A DNA stretch of 64,000 bases from Flavobacterium johnsoniae (GTDB taxonomy: Bacteria; Bacteroidota; Bacteroidia; Flavobacteriales; Flavobacteriaceae), in contig NZ_MLFK01000008.1 in NCBI RefSeq assembly GCF_001879205.1, forward strand, positions 182,720 through 246,719. The letters run 5' to 3'. The position numbers and the translations under genes were made by a program. Under the pieces are notes generated by a model that worked only from the letters and a program-made list of their open reading frames with translations, searched no databases and was not told where the DNA came from. Shown here piece by piece: positions 1-9,091 of this stretch; positions within the stretch are counted from its first letter, which is position 1, and each line of letters begins with the position of its first letter.

Positions 1-957
1 CAAAAAACAACGGGAACTTTGCGTATTGTTACTACTGCCGGAGTTGTCAGTGAACCTATTACAGGTCTGCCTGCTGTTAACCCTGCTAATCAGGGAGGTT
101 TATTAGGTTTATGTCTTGATCCTGATTTTGCGACTAACAGGATGATTTACTGGGTGTTTTCTGAAGCAGTAACTGGCGGAAATATTTCATCTGTTGCAAA
201 AGGAAAACTGGCAGCTAATGAAAAAACAATCGAAAACGCAACTGTTATTTACCGATCTAGCCCGGCAAATCCAAGTGATCTTCATTACGGAGGCCGTATT
301 CTTTTTGACCAAACCGGAAATCTTGTGGTAAGTACAGGAGAGCGTTCCGTTTTGCAAACCAGACCTTTGGCACAATCACTTACGGCAAGTTTGGGTAAAG
401 TTTTAAGAATTACAAAAGACGGACAGCCAGCACCTGGAAATCCAGTTTTTAACGGTGCAGGAGCATTACCTGAATTATATACTTACGGACATAGAAATCC
501 TCAGGGACTGGCAATTCATCCGGTTACTAAAGAAATCTGGCAAAGTGAACACGGTCCAAGAGGAGGCGACGAGTTAAACCGTCTTAAAGCTGGTTCTAAC
601 TATGGATGGCCTACGATTACCTACGGAATTGAATACAGCGGACAACCAATTGGTGAAGCGATTCAACAGAAAGAGGGAATGGAACAGCCGGTTTATTATT
701 GGGATCCTGTTATTTCTCCAAGCGGTATGACATTCTACACAGGAAATCGTGTACCAGAGTGGGAGAATAACCTTTTTATTGGTTCTTTAAGCGCGACGCA
801 TATTGCAAGATTGGTGATTAGAGACAATAAAGTAGTAGGAGAAGAAAGACTTCTGGCAGGCGAAGGTCAGCGTTTTAGAGATATTACGCAGGGCAGTGAT
901 GGTGCTTTATACGCCGTAACTGATCAGGGAAGACTTTATAAAATAGACAAGAAATAA
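1..957 (+). CDS. PQQ-dependent sugar dehydrogenase, 3' part only
   Basis: The frame is open from base 1, so the true start and N-terminal region lie outside the window; a TTG at 19 is internal and not a believable start. The visible 318 residues match the soluble glucose/sorbosone (aldose) dehydrogenase beta-propeller family, whose members oxidise sugars with PQQ in the periplasm. Supporting motifs are GGLLGLCLDPDF, GGRILFDQTGNLVVSTGER, the YTYGHRNPQGLA segment, then SEHGPRGGDE and NYGWP, which in this family line the PQQ/calcium pocket. The C-terminus (DGALYAVTDQGRLYKI) is a normal last blade. It is followed by a strong terminator, so it is the last gene of its unit. The family call is firm; the substrate cannot be told from sequence. 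Confidence 0.85.
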   Translation, partial: QKTTGTLRIVTTAGVVSEPITGLPAVNPANQGGLLGLCLDPDFATNRMIYWVFSEAVTGGNISSVAKGKLAANEKTIENATVIYRSSPANPSDLHYGGRILFDQTGNLVVSTGERSVLQTRPLAQSLTASLGKVLRITKDGQPAPGNPVFNGAGALPELYTYGHRNPQGLAIHPVTKEIWQSEHGPRGGDELNRLKAGSNYGWPTITYGIEYSGQPIGEAIQQKEGMEQPVYYWDPVISPSGMTFYTGNRVPEWENNLFIGSLSATHIARLVIRDNKVVGEERLLAGEGQRFRDITQGSDGALYAVTDQGRLYKIDKK

Positions 958-1009
958 GTTGTTGATAGTTGATTGTTAATTGTCGATGATTATATTAAAT
1001 AAAATTAAG

Positions 1010-1036
1010 AATGGCGCTTTTTTTGCGCCATTTTTG
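1010..1036 (+). terminator. Rho-independent terminator after the sugar dehydrogenase
   Basis: Eight-base stem AATGGCGC / GCGCCATT (1010-1017 and 1025-1032) with a T-rich loop, followed by further T residues. It lies about 50 bp after the stop codon of the dehydrogenase. Confidence 0.8.
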
Positions 1037-1062
1037 TTTCTTATCATATCGTGATCATTCAT

Positions 1063-1070
1063 TATCTTTG
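1063..1070 (+). promoter_or_regulatory. Bacteroidota -7 promoter element (TATCTTTG)
   Basis: A perfect match to TAnnTTTG, the -7 element used by the Bacteroidota primary sigma factor. It lies 25 bp upstream of the TTG start of the AraC-type gene, which supports that start. No convincing -33 TTTG element is seen at the usual distance. Confidence 0.55.
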
Positions 1071-1095
1071 AGGTGTATCATTACAAAAGAAAGTT

Positions 1096-1941
1096 TTGAA
1101 AAATAAAATCCTAACCTATTCCTTAACGGAGCATAAAAGCCTTTTTTCAAGTGCTGATGAAAAGGATTATTTCTACACTCAAACTACAGAACATCCGTAT
1201 ATAAACGAGCCCTATCGGGCAGAAAGTTATGCGATTGAGTTTTTAAGAGAAGGTTCTATTATAATTCAGACGCAGTTAGACAAAAGAACAATCCACGCGC
1301 CGGCGGTTATTGCGTTAGGTCCTACAGTGACTAGAAGTTTTACCAAAAACAGCAATAAAATCTTAATTGATATTATATTCTTTAAGCCGCAGTTCTTTCT
1401 GGAAAGCCAGACCAACGTTTTCTTTTTATCGCAATATGAGTTTTTCGAAAACAATAATGTCTTGGAACTCAACGGAGATTTAAAAATTAAATTTGAGCGT
1501 ATTTTCAATTTGATAAAAGAACTTTTAGAAGGCAGTTCTAAGCATCAGTCGGCGGCACTTATTAGTTATCTTTACATTTTGATATACGAACTTGATTCGG
1601 TTCAGGAAGTGGTTTCTGCTGAAATAACTCAAAATCCAATATTCGAAAAATTTAAAAAACTTCTTTTTAAAGATTTTTTAAAACAGCGATCTGTTGAATA
1701 TTATGCCGATGCCTTACATGTAACCCGAAAATATCTGTCGGAAGTAATTAAAAAGAACAGCGGCAAAACAGCAAGTGACTGGATTAATGAAGTTGTAATT
1801 CTGGAAGCCAAAGTGCTGTTACAGAATAAAAGTCTAACCATTAATCAAATCAGTGACGAATTGAACTTTCAAAATCAATCTGCTTTTGGAAGGTTTTTTA
1901 AAAATCATACAGGGATTTCTCCGTTGGAATATCGGAAGTAA
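1096..1941 (+). CDS. AraC family transcriptional regulator
   Basis: A 281-residue protein with an N-terminal sensing domain (cupin-like; about residues 1-165) and a C-terminal double helix-turn-helix (about 180-281). The C-terminus has the AraC/XylS signature: ALHVTRKYLSEVIKK for the first HTH and FQNQSAFGRFFKNHTGISPLEYR for the second. The reading frame starts with TTG at 1096. No ATG exists in frame for well over 50 codons, and the -7 element just upstream supports this start. Regulators of this kind in Flavobacterium often control a neighbouring transport or oxidoreductase gene. Here no partner gene is adjacent, so the target and effector are unknown. Confidence 0.85.
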   Translation: MKNKILTYSLTEHKSLFSSADEKDYFYTQTTEHPYINEPYRAESYAIEFLREGSIIIQTQLDKRTIHAPAVIALGPTVTRSFTKNSNKILIDIIFFKPQFFLESQTNVFFLSQYEFFENNNVLELNGDLKIKFERIFNLIKELLEGSSKHQSAALISYLYILIYELDSVQEVVSAEITQNPIFEKFKKLLFKDFLKQRSVEYYADALHVTRKYLSEVIKKNSGKTASDWINEVVILEAKVLLQNKSLTINQISDELNFQNQSAFGRFFKNHTGISPLEYRK

Positions 1942-1944
1942 TGT

Positions 1945-1990
1945 TCAGTGTTCAGTCTCAGTCTCAGTCTCAGTTTTCAGTTTCAGTTTT
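1945..1990. repeat. Short tandem TCAGTC/TCAGTT-type low-complexity repeat
   Basis: Downstream of the AraC gene the sequence repeats a degenerate CAGTCT/CAGTTT hexamer about seven times. The rest of the intergenic region to 2140 is also low in complexity, with repeated CTTAGC/CCCCTTA words. No gene or terminator hairpin was recognised there. Confidence 0.5.
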
Positions 1991-2140
1991 TAATCTCGAA
2001 AAAAAAAACTTAGTCCCTCAGCCCCTTAGCATCTTAGCCCCTTAAAAAAAAAAGCCTTTTCGAACAAAACAACCGTCGTATTGCTCTTTTCTTAAAACAA
2101 AAATCTCTGCAAATTTGCTTCTTCATCAATAAAGAAAATT

Positions 2141-2641
2141 ATGAGCAAAACAGCAAGATTTGTAGTGATAATTAATGATAATGTAGTCTGGATGGAAAGT
2201 CAGGCCCTTCAGTATTATGAGCGTTTATTTGAGGCAAAAGATTTGGCCGATAAATATGCCCAGGAAAAATTTTCTCAAAAAGAACTCTTCAGAATACAAA
2301 ATGATTTTTCAATTGAAATTCTGATGGTACACGACGGCGAAAATCCGCAGTCATTTTTAAAACTGGATTCTTCGAGACTTACCAATGAAAACCTGGGAGC
2401 AGAAAAGGCCATTTGTCTAAAAGATATCATTTATTTTAATGAGGAAGATTTAGTTGTACTTTTTAAACGTTCCGAAGAAATTGCGTTGCAGCGAAAACAC
2501 GATTTAATTTGGGTAAAAGCTTTTGCAGCAGAAGATGTTTTAACTAAAACACTGAAAGCTTTAAATTATGAAGAATTTGACTTTGACGAAACAACAGAAA
2601 ATTTAGAAAAACAAATTTATCTCAGGAAAAAACTGCGCTGA
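2141..2641 (+). CDS. Hypothetical protein upstream of Ku
   Basis: A 166-residue soluble protein without signal peptide or membrane segment. It is rich in Glu and Lys and appears mostly helical in its second half. The start MSKTARFVVIIND is an ATG with an A-rich leader. The family is not recognised. It lies 112 bp upstream of the Ku gene on the same strand, so co-transcription is possible but not shown; no terminator hairpin was noticed in the gap. The C-terminal stretch ends in a basic KQIYLRKKLR. A role in DNA repair would be a guess based on location only. Confidence 0.65.
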   Translation: MSKTARFVVIINDNVVWMESQALQYYERLFEAKDLADKYAQEKFSQKELFRIQNDFSIEILMVHDGENPQSFLKLDSSRLTNENLGAEKAICLKDIIYFNEEDLVVLFKRSEEIALQRKHDLIWVKAFAAEDVLTKTLKALNYEEFDFDETTENLEKQIYLRKKLR

Positions 2642-2753
2642 TTTTGGTTTTCAGTGCTAATCGTGAGTCGGTATTTTGTAAAACATTCTCATGATGTTAT
2701 AAAGTTTACAACAGAATCTGATTTAATTTTAAGGTTAATTAAATCAGAGAGTT

Positions 2754-3533
2754 ATGAGATCGATATGGACAGGATCAGTTAGTTTTGGATTAATTAATAT
2801 TCCAATAAAAATGTTTTCGGCGGTTCAGGAAAGCAGTCTTGATATGGACATGCTGGACAAAAAAGACCATGCAAATATTAAGTTTAAACGTGTTAATGAA
2901 AATACAGGTAAAGAAGTTGATTTTTCAAACATTGTAAAAGGCTATAAAATTGAAGATAAATATGTCATCCTTGAAGATTCTGATTTCGAAGCTGCAGATG
3001 CCATTAAAACCAAAACGATTGATATAGAAAGTTTTGCTTTTGAAAAAGAAATCCAGAGTATTTATTACGAACAGCCCTATTATCTGGAGCCGGACAAAGG
3101 CGCTATGAACGCCTATGGACTGCTTCGTGATGCACTCGAAGCTTCGGGAAAAGTAGGAGTAACCCGTTTTGTTTTGCGAAATAAAGAAAGTCTTGCTATT
3201 CTAAAACCATATAAAAATGTGATTGTTTTAAACCGAATAAGATTTGAACAGGAAATACGAAATACAGATGAATTAAAACTGCCTCCGGTTTCTAAAAAAG
3301 CCACAAAAGAAATGGATATGGCCGAAAAATTAATCGATCAGCTTACTGAAAAATTTGACATTACTGGTTTTAAAGACGAATATACGGCCAAACTTTTAGA
3401 TATTATTAAAAAGAAAGCCAAAGGAAAAGTACAAAAAGCTACGAAACTAAAAGTAGTGCATAACAAACAAAGTGATGACTTAATGTCTATGTTGAAAGCA
3501 AGTTTAGAAACTAAAACGAAAAAATCATCTTAG
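2754..3533 (+). CDS. ku: Ku homologue, non-homologous end joining
   Basis: Bacterial Ku (259 residues, the usual size) forms a homodimeric ring that binds DNA double-strand ends and recruits LigD. The N-terminus [17 protein letters not shown] is the diagnostic bacterial Ku start. It is followed by [10 protein letters not shown] and the [14 protein letters not shown] block of the Ku core (about residues 10-195). The C-terminus after residue 215 is a short lysine-rich tail ([15 protein letters not shown]) that in other Ku proteins aids DNA and ligase binding. The gene converges on ligD with 5 bp between the stop codons, so the two NHEJ genes are adjacent but separately promoted. Confidence 0.97.
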   Translation: MRSIWTGSVSFGLINIPIKMFSAVQESSLDMDMLDKKDHANIKFKRVNENTGKEVDFSNIVKGYKIEDKYVILEDSDFEAADAIKTKTIDIESFAFEKEIQSIYYEQPYYLEPDKGAMNAYGLLRDALEASGKVGVTRFVLRNKESLAILKPYKNVIVLNRIRFEQEIRNTDELKLPPVSKKATKEMDMAEKLIDQLTEKFDITGFKDEYTAKLLDIIKKKAKGKVQKATKLKVVHNKQSDDLMSMLKASLETKTKKSS

Positions 3534-3538
3534 TCGCA

Positions 3539-6139
3539 TTATTCATCACCACTTTGTTTTTCTTCTAATTTCTTTATAATTTTTTTGATATTGGCACCTT
3601 TTGATAAAACAGGTTTCCATAAATCACCTTTTTTCTCAAACCGCTGCAATACATTTTTAATTGTAAACTGCGACGGATGCAGTTTTTCATTAACTTCACT
3701 CCATTCTAAAGGTGTCGAAACCGTTGCGCCTGGTTTAGGACGGACAGAGTAAGGAGCCGCTAAAGTTTGTCCTCTTCGGTTTTGAAGAAAATCGATATAT
3801 AATTTATTTTTTCTTTTTTTGATGCTTCGTTCTATTGAAGTTGTTTTAGGGAGCCTTGTGTGTACTTCTTTGGCTATTAGTTCTGCCAGAATTTTAATAG
3901 AATCATAATCGTATTGTGCACCTAGTGGTATATAAATATGCAGTCCCGTAGCTCCAGAAGTCTTGCACAAACATTCAGTTTCCAGTTCATCCATCACTTC
4001 TTTCACCACTAAAGCTGTTTCGACCACAATTTTAAAATCATCTTCCTTTGCGGGATCTAAATCAATAACCAGCCAATCCGGATTTGAAATGCTTTTAATC
4101 GTTGAATTCCATGGATTTATTTCAATACAGCCCAAATTCGCCATATAAAGCAAGGTTTCTTTATCATTACAAACAAGATAATTAACATCAGCATCGTTTG
4201 ATTCTGAAAAGATTTTTTTCGTTTTAAGCCATTTTGGAGTTTTATCAACATCAATGTCTTTTTGATAAAAACTAGGCGAATCAATTCCGTTAGGAAAACG
4301 GTTCATCGATTCCGGACGATCTTTTAAATAAGGCAGCATGAGTGTAGCAGCTTCGTTATAATATTGAATAATGTCGCCCTTGGTAATTCCATCTTTAGGA
4401 AAATATATTTTGTTCTGATTCGTTAAATGAAGAGTTGTTTTACCCACTTTTAAATCGTAATCATTTTCAGTTTTGTTTTTTAAATCTCCCATTTTAATCG
4501 GATTAAGATTTATATCTTTAGTATTTTCATTTTCATTATCACGGTCGTTGTTAGGATCATTTTTCTTATCATTTCCATTAAAAACAACTTCATCTGCCTT
4601 TTTATCAATTCTTAATCCCAGATAAACGGGATGTCTTAAATTATTATCTTCTGTCCATTCTGAATATTTTACCTGACAAACTAATTTTGGTTTGACCCAT
4701 TGAATTTTATCTCGTAAAGGAACTTTTTCATTCAACGGGGATTGGTCTGTAAAAAGAGGTTTTAGTTTAGAATAAAGTTCTTTTAAAACAGCTTCGGTAA
4801 AGCCAGTACCGCATTTACCAATGTATTGCAGTCTTTTGCCGCTATACTGACCCAGAAGAATGGCACCAAAATATTTTCGGGAATTTTTTGGTTCTGTAAT
4901 TCCGATAATAATTGCTTCTTCTTCGTTCGAAATTTTAATTTTCAGCCAGTTACTGCTTCTCCCAGCAACCGCATAAGAACTCTCTGCTTTTTTGGCAATA
5001 ATTCCTTCGCTTTTATTTTTTTGTGCTTGTTCAAATTGGGCAATACCGTTTCCGATTGTATGTTCAGAATAAAAAATATTCGAGAATTGATATTTATTAA
5101 ATAAAATTTTAAGCAGTTCTTTTCGATCCAGGAGAGATAATTCGGTTACCGGATTTCCATCTAAATTGAGGAGATCAAAAACATAATATTTTAAATTTCC
5201 AATTCCGGTTTTAAGGTAATTTTGAAGCATTTGAAAATCAGCCTTTCCTGCTTCGTTTTCTACTACGACCTCGCCATCGAGAACCACAGTATGATCTATT
5301 TTTTTTAATTCATCTGCAATAGGTTTAAAACTGGTGTCGAAAGAAATTTTATTTCTGCTGAATAATTCGATTTTATCAGCATTAACAACAGCAATAGTGC
5401 GATAACCATCATATTTATTCTCAAAAATCCATTCTTCATCATCAAACGGTTTTTCAGTAGTATTGGCAAGCATCGGCTTTATGAATTCAGCTTTTATTGT
5501 TTTTGCTGCTGGCTTTTTTTTTATGGTTTTTTCGGTTGTTTTTTCTTCTTGTTCTGTTATCATTTTTGCAGATTTTTTCTCCATTTCTTCCAGACTTCTT
5601 TTAGAAATAACCGATTTATTTTTTTCTAAAATATCAATATCAGAAGCATATTTATCTTGCTTTTTAATCAGCAGCCATGCATTTTCCTGCTTTCCATGAA
5701 GTTTTACCAATGAAAATTCTCCTTTAAGTTTTTTCCCCTTTAAGATAAAACTCAAACGTCCTTTTTTTAGGTCGGTTAAGAGTTGCTTTTCTGCCGAAGT
5801 TGTTCTCTCGTCAGAAGTATAAGTTCCATTATCCCATACAATTACATTTCCTGCGCCATAATTTCCGGCCGGAATTGTTCCTTCAAAATCTTTGTAGCTG
5901 TACGGATGATCTTCGACCATCATGGCAAGACGTTTCACTTCCGGATCCATTGAAGGGCCTTTAGGAACCGCCCAGCTTTTGAGTACACCATCCATTTCTA
6001 ATCTAAAGTCATAATGCAGATGCGATGCAGCGTGTTTTTGAACCACAAATATTAGTTCACTGGCCGATTTTTCGACCTTGCCCTTTGGTTCGCGTGTTTG
6101 CTTAAAATCTCTCTTTTCGTTGTATTTAGACAGTGACAT
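3539..6139 (-). CDS. ligD: LigD: ATP-dependent DNA ligase/phosphoesterase/polymerase
   Basis: Multifunctional NHEJ enzyme of 866 residues in the order phosphoesterase - ligase - polymerase (the Pseudomonas order, not the mycobacterial one). The 3'-phosphoesterase domain (about 1-165) keeps HLHYDFRLE (His42, Asp44, Arg46) and DHPYSY (His78, Tyr82), at the positions expected from the Pseudomonas enzyme. The ligase domain (about 215-520) has the nucleotidyl-transfer motif KYDGYR with Lys242. An acidic Asn/Asp/Glu-rich linker follows near residues 525-550. The C-terminal primase-polymerase domain carries the catalytic DxD motif in LVIDLDP. The gene overlaps its upstream neighbour by 14 bp, indicating translational coupling. 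All catalytic motifs are intact, so an active enzyme is expected. Confidence 0.97.
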   Translation of the reverse strand: MSLSKYNEKRDFKQTREPKGKVEKSASELIFVVQKHAASHLHYDFRLEMDGVLKSWAVPKGPSMDPEVKRLAMMVEDHPYSYKDFEGTIPAGNYGAGNVIVWDNGTYTSDERTTSAEKQLLTDLKKGRLSFILKGKKLKGEFSLVKLHGKQENAWLLIKKQDKYASDIDILEKNKSVISKRSLEEMEKKSAKMITEQEEKTTEKTIKKKPAAKTIKAEFIKPMLANTTEKPFDDEEWIFENKYDGYRTIAVVNADKIELFSRNKISFDTSFKPIADELKKIDHTVVLDGEVVVENEAGKADFQMLQNYLKTGIGNLKYYVFDLLNLDGNPVTELSLLDRKELLKILFNKYQFSNIFYSEHTIGNGIAQFEQAQKNKSEGIIAKKAESSYAVAGRSSNWLKIKISNEEEAIIIGITEPKNSRKYFGAILLGQYSGKRLQYIGKCGTGFTEAVLKELYSKLKPLFTDQSPLNEKVPLRDKIQWVKPKLVCQVKYSEWTEDNNLRHPVYLGLRIDKKADEVVFNGNDKKNDPNNDRDNENENTKDINLNPIKMGDLKNKTENDYDLKVGKTTLHLTNQNKIYFPKDGITKGDIIQYYNEAATLMLPYLKDRPESMNRFPNGIDSPSFYQKDIDVDKTPKWLKTKKIFSESNDADVNYLVCNDKETLLYMANLGCIEINPWNSTIKSISNPDWLVIDLDPAKEDDFKIVVETALVVKEVMDELETECLCKTSGATGLHIYIPLGAQYDYDSIKILAELIAKEVHTRLPKTTSIERSIKKRKNKLYIDFLQNRRGQTLAAPYSVRPKPGATVSTPLEWSEVNEKLHPSQFTIKNVLQRFEKKGDLWKPVLSKGANIKKIIKKLEEKQSGDE

Positions 6140-6608
6140 AGGCGTTTGCTAGTATTAAAAGAGTTAAAGTAATAGAGTAAAGCGCAGTGGCTACAATAGC
6201 AAAAATGATATGAGCAAAGAACAGCTGAATATAATAACCCTTAAAGTCAATTGGGGGTTGATGATGGGTCATTTTGAAAATAAATACCCAGCTGATAATA
6301 CCAATCAAACCGCTAATTACTCCTAGTAGGAGAGCACTTAACGGCGAAATTGCTAATATGTCCTTTACCCAAATGATATGATATCCAAGCACAAACAAAA
6401 AACCGATTATGTAGTGCAATAACCACCCCCAGGTTTTCTTTGATTGTTCGGAGCGATTCAAGTTCATTTTTTCTAAAACAAAAGCGAGCAATACCGGCTC
6501 TTTGTACAGTTCCCTAAAGCTTTTTGACATAGCGTAACTGAACCAGGTCATGGCTGAGGTTGCGCCAATAGAAACCAGCAGTAGTTGTAAAATAATGAAT
6601 AAAACCAT
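6126..6608 (-). CDS. Small multipass membrane protein co-transcribed with ligD
   Basis: A 160-residue protein with four predicted transmembrane segments (about residues 1-22, 64-84, 88-112 and 128-155). The loop between helices 1 and 2 is charged (RELYKEP, NLNRSEQSKK). The family is not recognised. The stop lies inside the first codons of ligD (14-bp overlap), so the two genes are in one transcript starting from the -7 element at 6645-6652. The tight coupling with an NHEJ enzyme is unexpected for a membrane protein; it may simply share stress regulation. No catalytic motif is visible. Confidence 0.75.
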   Translation of the reverse strand: MVLFIILQLLLVSIGATSAMTWFSYAMSKSFRELYKEPVLLAFVLEKMNLNRSEQSKKTWGWLLHYIIGFLFVLGYHIIWVKDILAISPLSALLLGVISGLIGIISWVFIFKMTHHQPPIDFKGYYIQLFFAHIIFAIVATALYSITLTLLILANAYVTV

Positions 6609-6644
6609 ACAGCTCTTTTTTTAAAATTAATTTGAATCGTATAT

Positions 6645-6652
6645 CAAAGTTA
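6645..6652 (-). promoter_or_regulatory. -7 promoter element (TAACTTTG) for the membrane protein-ligD unit
   Basis: On the minus strand the sequence reads TAACTTTG, a perfect TAnnTTTG match, 36 bp upstream of the ATG at 6608. No clear -33 TTTG is seen. The 272-bp space to katE therefore seems to hold two divergent promoters. Confidence 0.55.
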
Positions 6653-6790
6653 TTTCAGAAAAGCGTTTTTTACTTATACTATTAAAATTTGTAATTATAT
6701 AATTATCAGTATGTAACGATTTTTTTGTGGATAGTTTAAATGATGTAATTCTAAAATTTAATTGTATAATTTTCACTATCATGTGTCGGT

Positions 6791-6798
6791 TATCTTTG
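6791..6798 (+). promoter_or_regulatory. -7 promoter element (TATCTTTG) for katE
   Basis: A perfect TAnnTTTG match, leaving an 83-bp region before the catalase ATG. A TTG lies further upstream at 6762-6764, at a spacing longer than optimal. Confidence 0.5.
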
Positions 6799-6881
6799 AT
6801 AGAATTTCTATTACAACCTCATTTATAGAAATGAAACTTTATTACGTCAAAAAAAATAATAAATGTTAAAACAAAGAAAAA

Positions 6882-9029
6882 ATGAAAAATTCAAAGAAAC
6901 CAAACCCTGATAATTCTGATGAAAAACAAAGAGATTTAGATTTAAATAAATCTCACGCAGAAAATCAGTTTTTAACAACTAATCAAGGAGTTAAGATAAA
7001 TGACAATAACAACTCCCTAAAATCTGGAGAAAGAGGCCCATCTCTTTTAGAAGATTTTATTTTAAGAGAAAAAATAACCCATTTTGACCACGAACGAATT
7101 CCGGAAAGAATCGTTCATGCGAGAGGTTCTGCCGCACATGGATATTTTGAACTTTACAATTCGATGGAAAAATATACCAAAGCAGGATTTTTAAATAATA
7201 CCAGTATTAAAACTCCCGTTTTTGTTCGTTTTTCAACTGTTGCCGGTTCAAGAGGTTCTACAGATTTAGCCCGTGATGTGCGTGGTTTTGCTGTAAAATT
7301 TTATACCCAGGAAGGTATTTTTGATTTGGTTGGAAATAATATGCCTGTATTTTTTATTCAGGATGCCATGAAATTTCCGGATTTAATTCATGCTGTTAAA
7401 CCCGAGCCTCACAATGAGATTCCGCAGGCAGCATCGGCACATGATACTTTTTGGGATTTTATTTCACTGATGCCCGAGTCTATGCATATGATTATGTGGG
7501 TAATGAGCGACAGGGCAATTCCGAGAAGTTTACGAATGATGGAAGGTTTTGGTGTTCATACTTTTAGATTTGTAAACAAACAAAATGAATCGCATTTCGT
7601 AAAATTTCACTGGAAACCAAAATTAGGAACGCATGCCGTTGCCTGGGACGAAGCACAAAAAATATCAGGTAAAAACTCCGATTTTCACAAACAGGATTTA
7701 TGGGAAGCTATTGATTCCGGAAATTTCCCGGAGTGGGAGTTAGGCGTTCAGATTATTCCGGAAAGCGATGAACATAAATATGATTTTGATTTGCTGGATC
7801 CAACAAAATTAGTTCCTGAGGAATTAGTTCCGGTAACCATTATTGGAAAAATGGTATTGAATAAAAACCCTGATAATTTTTTCGCAGAAACAGAGCAGGT
7901 TGCATTTCATCCGGGGCATATTGTACCTGGTATTGATTTTACCAATGATCCTCTATTACAAGGCCGATTATTTTCTTATACCGATACGCAGTTATCAAGA
8001 TTAGGAAGTCCAAATTTTCACGAAATTCCAATTAACAGAACAATAGCGCCAATGCACAACAACCAGCGCGACGGACATATGCGTCAGGAAATTGCGACTG
8101 GAAAGGTGAGTTATCATCCTAATTCACTGGGAGGTGGCTGTCCTTTTCAGGCCAAAATTGACGAAGGCGGATTTGCCAGTTTTAATGAACGAATTGATGC
8201 ACATAAAATAAGAGAAAGAAGCGAAAGTTTCTCAGATCATTTTAGCCAGGCGGCACTTTTTTACAACAGCCAGACTGCTATCGAACAAGATCATATCGCT
8301 AACGCATTATCTTTTGAATTAGGAAAAGTAGAAACAGTTGCTATTCGCGAAAGAATGCTGGGATTACTTAATTTTATTAATTCCGAATTGGCAGCGAAAG
8401 TGGCTAAAAGTCTGGGAATTCCAGTTCCTAAAACTATTGAAAAACCCATAAATCATGGGGTAGGTGCTGATGATAATGGTCATCACGAACCAACAAAAGT
8501 AAAGCAAAACATTCAAAATTCTGACGCTTTGAGTATGCTGAAAAATCCAACAATTTCTAATACCATTGCCACAAGACAAATTGCTTTTTTATGCGCCGAA
8601 GGGGTAAATGGGGATTCGGTAAAAGCAATGAAAACGGCGCTTCAAAACGCCGGGGCAAAAGCTGTAATTATTGCACCGCATTTGGGAACAATTGTGTCTG
8701 AAGAAGGAACAGAAATTCCGGTTGACCAGACGTATAAAATTGCAGCTTCAGTACTTTTTGATGGTATATTTATTCCCGGCGGTAAAGGGATCGATGCTCT
8801 TTCAAAAATAAAAGAAGTGAAAGAATTTATAAACGATACTTACAATCATTGTAAATTTATTGCAGCTGAAGCCGAAGGAACCCAGATATTAAAAAATAAA
8901 GGAGATATAAAAGAAAAAGATGCCGGAGTTTTACAAAGTGAAACTATTGCTGACAAGGCTTTGAGCACTTCCTTTATAAAAGCTCTGGGAAGACATCGTT
9001 TTTGGGAAAGAGAAAAGATGCTTGAATAA
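6882..9029 (+). CDS. katE: Large-subunit catalase (HPII type) with C-terminal DJ-1/PfpI-like domain
   Basis: Haem catalase of 715 residues that dismutates hydrogen peroxide. It belongs to the long clade-2 type: N-terminal extension, catalase core (about 50-480), then a C-terminal class I glutamine-amidotransferase-like domain (about 565-712, starting TRQIAFLCAEGVNGDSV). Catalytic His79 sits in IVHARGSAAHG, Asn152 in DLVGNNMPVFF, and the haem-ligand Tyr366 in GRLFSYTDTQLSRLG. All are offset by 49 from the E. coli HPII positions His128, Asn201 and Tyr415. No signal peptide is present, so it is cytoplasmic. It is divergent from the ligD unit, which fits a shared stress response, and it ends at a bidirectional terminator. 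Confidence 0.96.
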   Translation: MKNSKKPNPDNSDEKQRDLDLNKSHAENQFLTTNQGVKINDNNNSLKSGERGPSLLEDFILREKITHFDHERIPERIVHARGSAAHGYFELYNSMEKYTKAGFLNNTSIKTPVFVRFSTVAGSRGSTDLARDVRGFAVKFYTQEGIFDLVGNNMPVFFIQDAMKFPDLIHAVKPEPHNEIPQAASAHDTFWDFISLMPESMHMIMWVMSDRAIPRSLRMMEGFGVHTFRFVNKQNESHFVKFHWKPKLGTHAVAWDEAQKISGKNSDFHKQDLWEAIDSGNFPEWELGVQIIPESDEHKYDFDLLDPTKLVPEELVPVTIIGKMVLNKNPDNFFAETEQVAFHPGHIVPGIDFTNDPLLQGRLFSYTDTQLSRLGSPNFHEIPINRTIAPMHNNQRDGHMRQEIATGKVSYHPNSLGGGCPFQAKIDEGGFASFNERIDAHKIRERSESFSDHFSQAALFYNSQTAIEQDHIANALSFELGKVETVAIRERMLGLLNFINSELAAKVAKSLGIPVPKTIEKPINHGVGADDNGHHEPTKVKQNIQNSDALSMLKNPTISNTIATRQIAFLCAEGVNGDSVKAMKTALQNAGAKAVIIAPHLGTIVSEEGTEIPVDQTYKIAASVLFDGIFIPGGKGIDALSKIKEVKEFINDTYNHCKFIAAEAEGTQILKNKGDIKEKDAGVLQSETIADKALSTSFIKALGRHRFWEREKMLE

Positions 9030-9055
9030 TAAAATTGAAGTAAGATGAAAACCAA

Positions 9056-9083
9056 AAAGCTCAATTCATTTGAATTGAGCTTT
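9056..9083. terminator. Bidirectional terminator between katE and the EamA gene
   Basis: Perfect 13-bp stem AAAGCTCAATTCA / TGAATTGAGCTTT with a 2-base loop, flanked by A and T runs on the two sides. It can stop transcription of both converging genes. Confidence 0.85.
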
Positions 9084-9091
9084 TTTATGTT

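Noticed and set aside
1945..1990. CAGTCT tandem repeat as a binding-site array
   Set aside because: It is degenerate, low in complexity and not in front of a gene with a clear promoter.
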